Source of the DNA: Ruminococcus flavefaciens
GTDB lineage: Bacteria; Bacillota; Clostridia; Oscillospirales; Ruminococcaceae
Assembly (NCBI GenBank): GCA_002348905.1
Contig: DEBW01000054.1
Coordinates: forward strand, 1-8,423
DNA: 8,423 bases
Direction of reading: 5' to 3'
This document shows positions 4,954-8,423 of this stretch, piece by piece. The notes under the pieces were generated by a model. The model saw nothing but the letters and a program-made list of their open reading frames with translations. It was not told where the DNA came from and did not search any database. Position 1 is the first letter of the stretch; each line of letters begins with the position of its first letter. A program made the position numbers and the translations under genes.

Positions 4954-7251
4954 TCATATACTTGAACGTTCAACAGAAATAACACCCTTTATCTTCTTTA
5001 TCTTATCGAAGAGATTCTTGAGCTGTTCGGTGCTTGATATCTGTATAGTGCTTTCAAAGAGAGCGTTGCCGTTTTTGAGGACTCTTGATGCCGAGTGTAT
5101 GATAGGTATCCTTGCTTCCATAAGGACAGCAGAGATATCGTATACAAGTCCAACACGGTCAGTGGCAACGACTTCAAAGCTTGTCTGGAGCTGAGAGGTG
5201 TTGTTCTCAGACCATACAATGTCATACCATCTGTCCATTTCTTCCGGTATATTACGCTGTTTAGCTGCGAGATAATTTGTACAGTTGACTGTATGTACAG
5301 ACAGACCGTATCCTCGTGTAACGAATCCGACTATCTCATCACCTGGCAGAGGATTACAGCACTGAGCGAATTTTACAGCCATATCCGTTATCTGATCGAG
5401 AACGATACTGTTTCTGTTGTTTGGTTTGAGTTTGATGATACGAGGATCGTCCTGCTCCTGCTGATCGCCGTAGAGCTTCTGGAACTTATCCTTGAAACGT
5501 GGTATCATCTTGTCGAGAGTAATACCTCCGTATCCGATAGAAGCAAAGAAGTCATCGAGAGTTTCACAGTTATGGCGTTTGAAGTCGTCCTGTAAGAAAG
5601 TACCGAGTTCATCCTCCGGAACCTTGATATGATGTCTCTTGAACTGACGTTCAAGTTCAGCCTTGCCCTCAACGATATTCTCGTCACGGCGTTCCTTTTT
5701 GAACCATGAACGTATCTTAGACCTTGCATCATTTGTCTGAACGATATTGAGCCATGCTCTGTTCGGACCTTTATCAGGATCTTTGGTAGTGATTATCTCA
5801 CATATCTGACCTGTCTGGAGCTTGAAATCGAGAGGTACTATCCTGCCGTCAACTTTTGCACCGATAGTCTTGTGACCTATCTCGGTATGTATGCGGTAAG
5901 CGAAGTCGATGACGGTCGAACCCATAGGAAGGTCGATTGATTTTCCTTTAGGAGTCATAACAACGATATCTTCCGGAGCAATATCAGTCTTGATAATGCG
6001 GACGATCTCCTCAACATCATCAGAAGTTTGCTGAGCTTCGATCACCTGACGTACCCAGGCGAGACGGCTCTCCATTTTGTCCTTTCCACGGATGCCTTCC
6101 TTGTACTTCCAGTGAGCAGCGATACCATATTCAGCAGTCTCATGCATATCCCATGTACGTATCTGCACCTCGAAAGGTATACCTTCCTTTCCGAGCACAG
6201 TTGTATGCAGCGACTGGTACATATTAGCCTTCGGAGTGGATATATAGTCCTTGAAGCGGTTAGGCAGGGGACGGAACATATCGTGGATAAGTCCGAGGAC
6301 ATTATAGCACTCAGCAATAGTTGTAACGATAATTCTTACAGCATACTTGTCATAGATCTCGTCTATATTCTTGTGGTTGAGGAATATCTTTTTGTAAATG
6401 CTGTAGATGCTCTTAACTCGTCCCTCTATCTGAGGAGGCTCGGCAAAATCTTCCTGATTGAAGCGTCTTGCGATGCGCTCTTTTATGGTGACAATGAACT
6501 GTTCACGCTCTTCCTTTTTAGTTTCGAGGATGTGGTCTATCTCAGAGTAGGCAAACGGATCAAGGAAGCGGAAAGAAAGGTCTTCAAGTTCCTCCTGTAT
6601 AGCTCTTATTCCGAGACGGTGAGCGATAGGAGCGTAAATATTCATAGTTTCAAGGGCAGTATTACGCTGCTTATCCATAGGACGGTATTTAAGAGTACGC
6701 ATATTATGCAGACGGTCAGCGAGCTTGATTATCATAACTCTTATATCCTGAGACATAGCAAGGAGTATCTTTCGGATATTCTCAGCCTGCTGTTCCTCTT
6801 TGGTATTGGTAGGTATCTTGCTCAGCTTTGTAACGCCGTCTACCAGCATGGCAACATCCTGACCGAAACGCTTTTTCAGGTCATCAAGTGTAGCCGGAGT
6901 ATCTTCAACTACGTCATGGAGCAGAGCTGCACAGATAGTATCAGTGTCCATGCCGAGTTCAAGAAGTATGTAAGATACTGCAAGCGGATGAATGATATAG
7001 TCCTGACCGGAAGAACGCTTCTGACCTTCATGAGCTTTTGCTGCGAACTCATAGGCAGAGATTATCTTGCTCAGGTCGTACTGCTTGTCATCTTTCAGTA
7101 TCTTCTGGATAATTCTTTCAATGGTGAAATCATCGTCGTAATCAGGAATGGAATCAATGATCTCCTTCGCTTCTTCGGGAGTACCCGTAGTTGGAATAGG
7201 AACTTCAATATCCTTGTGTCCCTCGATGTTCATAGTGCTGTCGCCGATCAT
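4954..7251 (-). CDS. relA: Bifunctional (p)ppGpp synthetase/hydrolase (RelA/SpoT, Rel)
   Basis: Complete, 765 residues, full-length long RSH protein that makes and degrades the stringent-response alarmone (p)ppGpp. Domains in order: HD hydrolase at about 67-215, with His88, His112-Asp113 and the KLADRLHNMRT helix (176-186); synthetase at about 275-400, with RFKDY (332-336), YQSLHTT (345-351) and EVQIRT (361-366); TGS at about 426-488; helical linker; a conserved Cys region with C631-C632, H653 and C657; and ACT at about 690-765. An intact HD site together with the RFKD form of the synthetase loop (RelA-only enzymes have an acidic variant) indicates a bifunctional Rel. The start is fixed by AAGGAGG (7258-7264), 6 bases before ATG 7251. 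The ATG overlaps the recJ stop as ATGA. A 40-residue N-terminal extension precedes the first family-conserved helix. In many Clostridia apt lies between recJ and relA; it is absent here. Confidence 0.97.
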   Translation of the reverse strand: MIGDSTMNIEGHKDIEVPIPTTGTPEEAKEIIDSIPDYDDDFTIERIIQKILKDDKQYDLSKIISAYEFAAKAHEGQKRSSGQDYIIHPLAVSYILLELGMDTDTICAALLHDVVEDTPATLDDLKKRFGQDVAMLVDGVTKLSKIPTNTKEEQQAENIRKILLAMSQDIRVMIIKLADRLHNMRTLKYRPMDKQRNTALETMNIYAPIAHRLGIRAIQEELEDLSFRFLDPFAYSEIDHILETKKEEREQFIVTIKERIARRFNQEDFAEPPQIEGRVKSIYSIYKKIFLNHKNIDEIYDKYAVRIIVTTIAECYNVLGLIHDMFRPLPNRFKDYISTPKANMYQSLHTTVLGKEGIPFEVQIRTWDMHETAEYGIAAHWKYKEGIRGKDKMESRLAWVRQVIEAQQTSDDVEEIVRIIKTDIAPEDIVVMTPKGKSIDLPMGSTVIDFAYRIHTEIGHKTIGAKVDGRIVPLDFKLQTGQICEIITTKDPDKGPNRAWLNIVQTNDARSKIRSWFKKERRDENIVEGKAELERQFKRHHIKVPEDELGTFLQDDFKRHNCETLDDFFASIGYGGITLDKMIPRFKDKFQKLYGDQQEQDDPRIIKLKPNNRNSIVLDQITDMAVKFAQCCNPLPGDEIVGFVTRGYGLSVHTVNCTNYLAAKQRNIPEEMDRWYDIVWSENNTSQLQTSFEVVATDRVGLVYDISAVLMEARIPIIHSASRVLKNGNALFESTIQISSTEQLKNLFDKIKKIKGVISVERSSI

Positions 7252-8423
7252 ATTCTTCCTCCTTCTTTTTTACGTGCGCATAATTCGTCAAGTATGTTTT
7301 TCAACGATATAAGAGCCGGTGCTGATTCAAGCTGCATCTTCTGTGTGACTGCTGCTTTGCTTATTACTGAACCGGCAGATATCTTTATGATACCAAGCTG
7401 TCGGAGTGCTTCTGCTGCGATGCAGAAACGGCAGTAGTTCAGCTTTTCGTCCTTTACTTTCATATAAAGCGTATCCATAGGTATTCCGCAAGGCGGTATG
7501 CCTTTGTAAATTTTAGCGGTCATATCTCTTGTCGGCATCATTGACGGATAATAGTTATCCGGCAGTTTTTCCCCTCGCATAAACGCTTCAAACGTGTTCT
7601 GAGCAGCAAAGTACCTGCTTTGTTCAAAGCCTTTTACACGCAGGTCAGTTATGTATATAGAAACTGATGTGTTGCCGTTGAATTCGTTTATACCGAGAGC
7701 AACTATCATATCACAGGTATCGCCTGTCTGAACAGTCAATTCATTCGGAGACTTCCTGAAATAAAGAGCATCTGCCTTTACATAGCCGAGCTTTATTTTC
7801 AGTTTGGAGTGTGCTCCGTTTGAAAGCGGCGTGATACCAGTGATAACAGCATTCTCTATGTAAAAGAGCGGCTTTTCGTTTCCTGCTCCGTAAGGTTCAA
7901 GAGCGTCAAGACCTTTTATATTCTCAATAGTAAGCTCCTCAGGTCTTACCGGAGCGTCAGCGTGAAGTTCATACTGCGGCATTATCGGGAAATTATCAGC
8001 AGCATATTTTTCGATGAGCTGACCGAATGTATCGGACTTACCGGGCTTTATGGTAAAACCGCCTGCTCCAGGATGTCCGCCGAATTTTACAAGGCTTTCA
8101 GATGCAGCAGTAAGAGCAGCAAATATCGAGAAGCTGCCGAAAGAACGTGCCGAGCCTCGTATCTCGCCGTTTTCGTCAGAAGCAATAAAGCAAGGCTTTC
8201 CGAACATCTCCATGATTCGTGAAGCAACTATGCCGATAACACCATGATGCCAGTTTTTACCGCAGATAAAAATGGCTCTTCCTCTTATAATTGACGGGTC
8301 AGCTTCTATCATTGCGAAAATATCCTGAACGATAATATTTTCAGCTTCTTTGCGCTGACGGTTAAGTTCATCAAGTTCAGCTGCTATTTTCTCGGCGCTT
8401 TCCATATCCTCGCACAGGAGAAG
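7248..8423 (-). CDS. recJ: Single-stranded-DNA exonuclease RecJ, C-terminal part (5' end outside window)
   Basis: The frame is open to the right edge, so the ATG at 8405 is internal: six more codons (LLLCED) run upstream to 8423, in keeping with the RecJ pattern of a Leu-rich helix followed by DxxxAxxIAxxLDxLNxxR. 391 residues are visible. RecJ degrades single-stranded DNA 5' to 3' in recombination and mismatch repair. Visible parts are the end of the DHH/DHHA1 linker helix, the DHHA1 domain with NWHHGVIGIVASR, GSARS and FGGHPGAGGF (the last within about 7248 + 800 to 850), then the OB-fold region (about 7620-7960) and a further C-terminal domain ending LKNILDELCARKKEGGRI. That extra C-terminal domain is common in Clostridia RecJ. 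The N-terminal DHH phosphoesterase motifs lie outside the window. The stop TGA 7250-7248 overlaps the relA start, so the two are translationally coupled. Confidence 0.94.
   Translation of the reverse strand, partial: LLLCEDMESAEKIAAELDELNRQRKEAENIIVQDIFAMIEADPSIIRGRAIFICGKNWHHGVIGIVASRIMEMFGKPCFIASDENGEIRGSARSFGSFSIFAALTAASESLVKFGGHPGAGGFTIKPGKSDTFGQLIEKYAADNFPIMPQYELHADAPVRPEELTIENIKGLDALEPYGAGNEKPLFYIENAVITGITPLSNGAHSKLKIKLGYVKADALYFRKSPNELTVQTGDTCDMIVALGINEFNGNTSVSIYITDLRVKGFEQSRYFAAQNTFEAFMRGEKLPDNYYPSMMPTRDMTAKIYKGIPPCGIPMDTLYMKVKDEKLNYCRFCIAAEALRQLGIIKISAGSVISKAAVTQKMQLESAPALISLKNILDELCARKKEGGRI
7258..7264 (-). promoter_or_regulatory. Strong Shine-Dalgarno that decides the relA start
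   Basis: AAGGAGG on the - strand, 6 bases before ATG 7251-7249 and inside the 3' end of recJ. It favours the MIGDSTMN start over the in-frame ATG six codons later (MNIEGH). Confidence 0.85.

Noticed and set aside
6028..7437. 469-codon open frame on the + strand opposite relA
   Set aside because: The - strand frame encodes a complete RelA with all domains and a strong RBS. The + frame has no RBS, no recognisable domain and crosses the relA/recJ junction, so it is a shadow caused by relA codon bias.

Overview
The window reads as chromosomal DNA of anaerobic Bacillota (Clostridia-type). Five of its six genes are housekeeping genes: tRNA charging, (p)ppGpp metabolism, DNA repair, a metallo-beta-lactamase-fold hydrolase and a radical SAM protein. 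There is no rRNA, tRNA, CRISPR array or transposase.

Layout: (1) 1-291, + strand, the 3' end of asnS (asparaginyl-tRNA synthetase), followed by an intrinsic terminator. (2) 332-1018, + strand, a self-contained unit: near-consensus extended -10 promoter, strong RBS, one uncharacterised 189-aa gene, and a long hairpin terminator. (3) 1051-2550, - strand, lysS with its own promoter at 2598-2626. (4) 2630-4297, - strand, a 555-aa radical SAM gene. (5) 4299-4928, - strand, an MBL-fold hydrolase. (6) 4954-7251, - strand, relA/rel (bifunctional (p)ppGpp synthetase/hydrolase). (7) 7248-8423, - strand, the 3' part of recJ, which runs off the right edge. Genes 7, 6, 5 and 4 form one tightly packed minus-strand operon (recJ-relA-MBL-hemZ). 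Similar recJ/relA/hydrolase/hemZ neighbourhoods are known in Clostridia, and the codon style of this part suggests a Ruminococcus-like Oscillospirales.

The most notable feature is a sharp change inside gene 4. Its 5' two thirds (HemZ-type N-terminal region and radical SAM core, about residues 1-326) have the balanced base composition of the relA/recJ side. Its 3' third (about residues 338-555) is extremely A+T-rich and carries HemW-type, not HemZ-type, C-terminal motifs. The switch falls in the conserved stretch GFDNINVDLMIGLP, around 3287-3346. Everything to the left (apart from the 189-aa gene) keeps the A+T-rich style. The window therefore looks like two genomes joined inside homologous radical SAM genes. 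This could be an assembly chimera, which I consider more likely, or a real recombination that made a HemZ-HemW hybrid.

The 189-aa gene is the only one of unknown function. It has an Asn-Cys-Tyr-Ala motif near the N-terminus and a His-rich block followed by Trp-Leu-His-Lys-Pro, an arrangement that could form a Cys/His catalytic site. Its codon use differs from both neighbours and it has its own promoter and terminator, so it looks like an accessory cassette placed between two tRNA synthetase genes.
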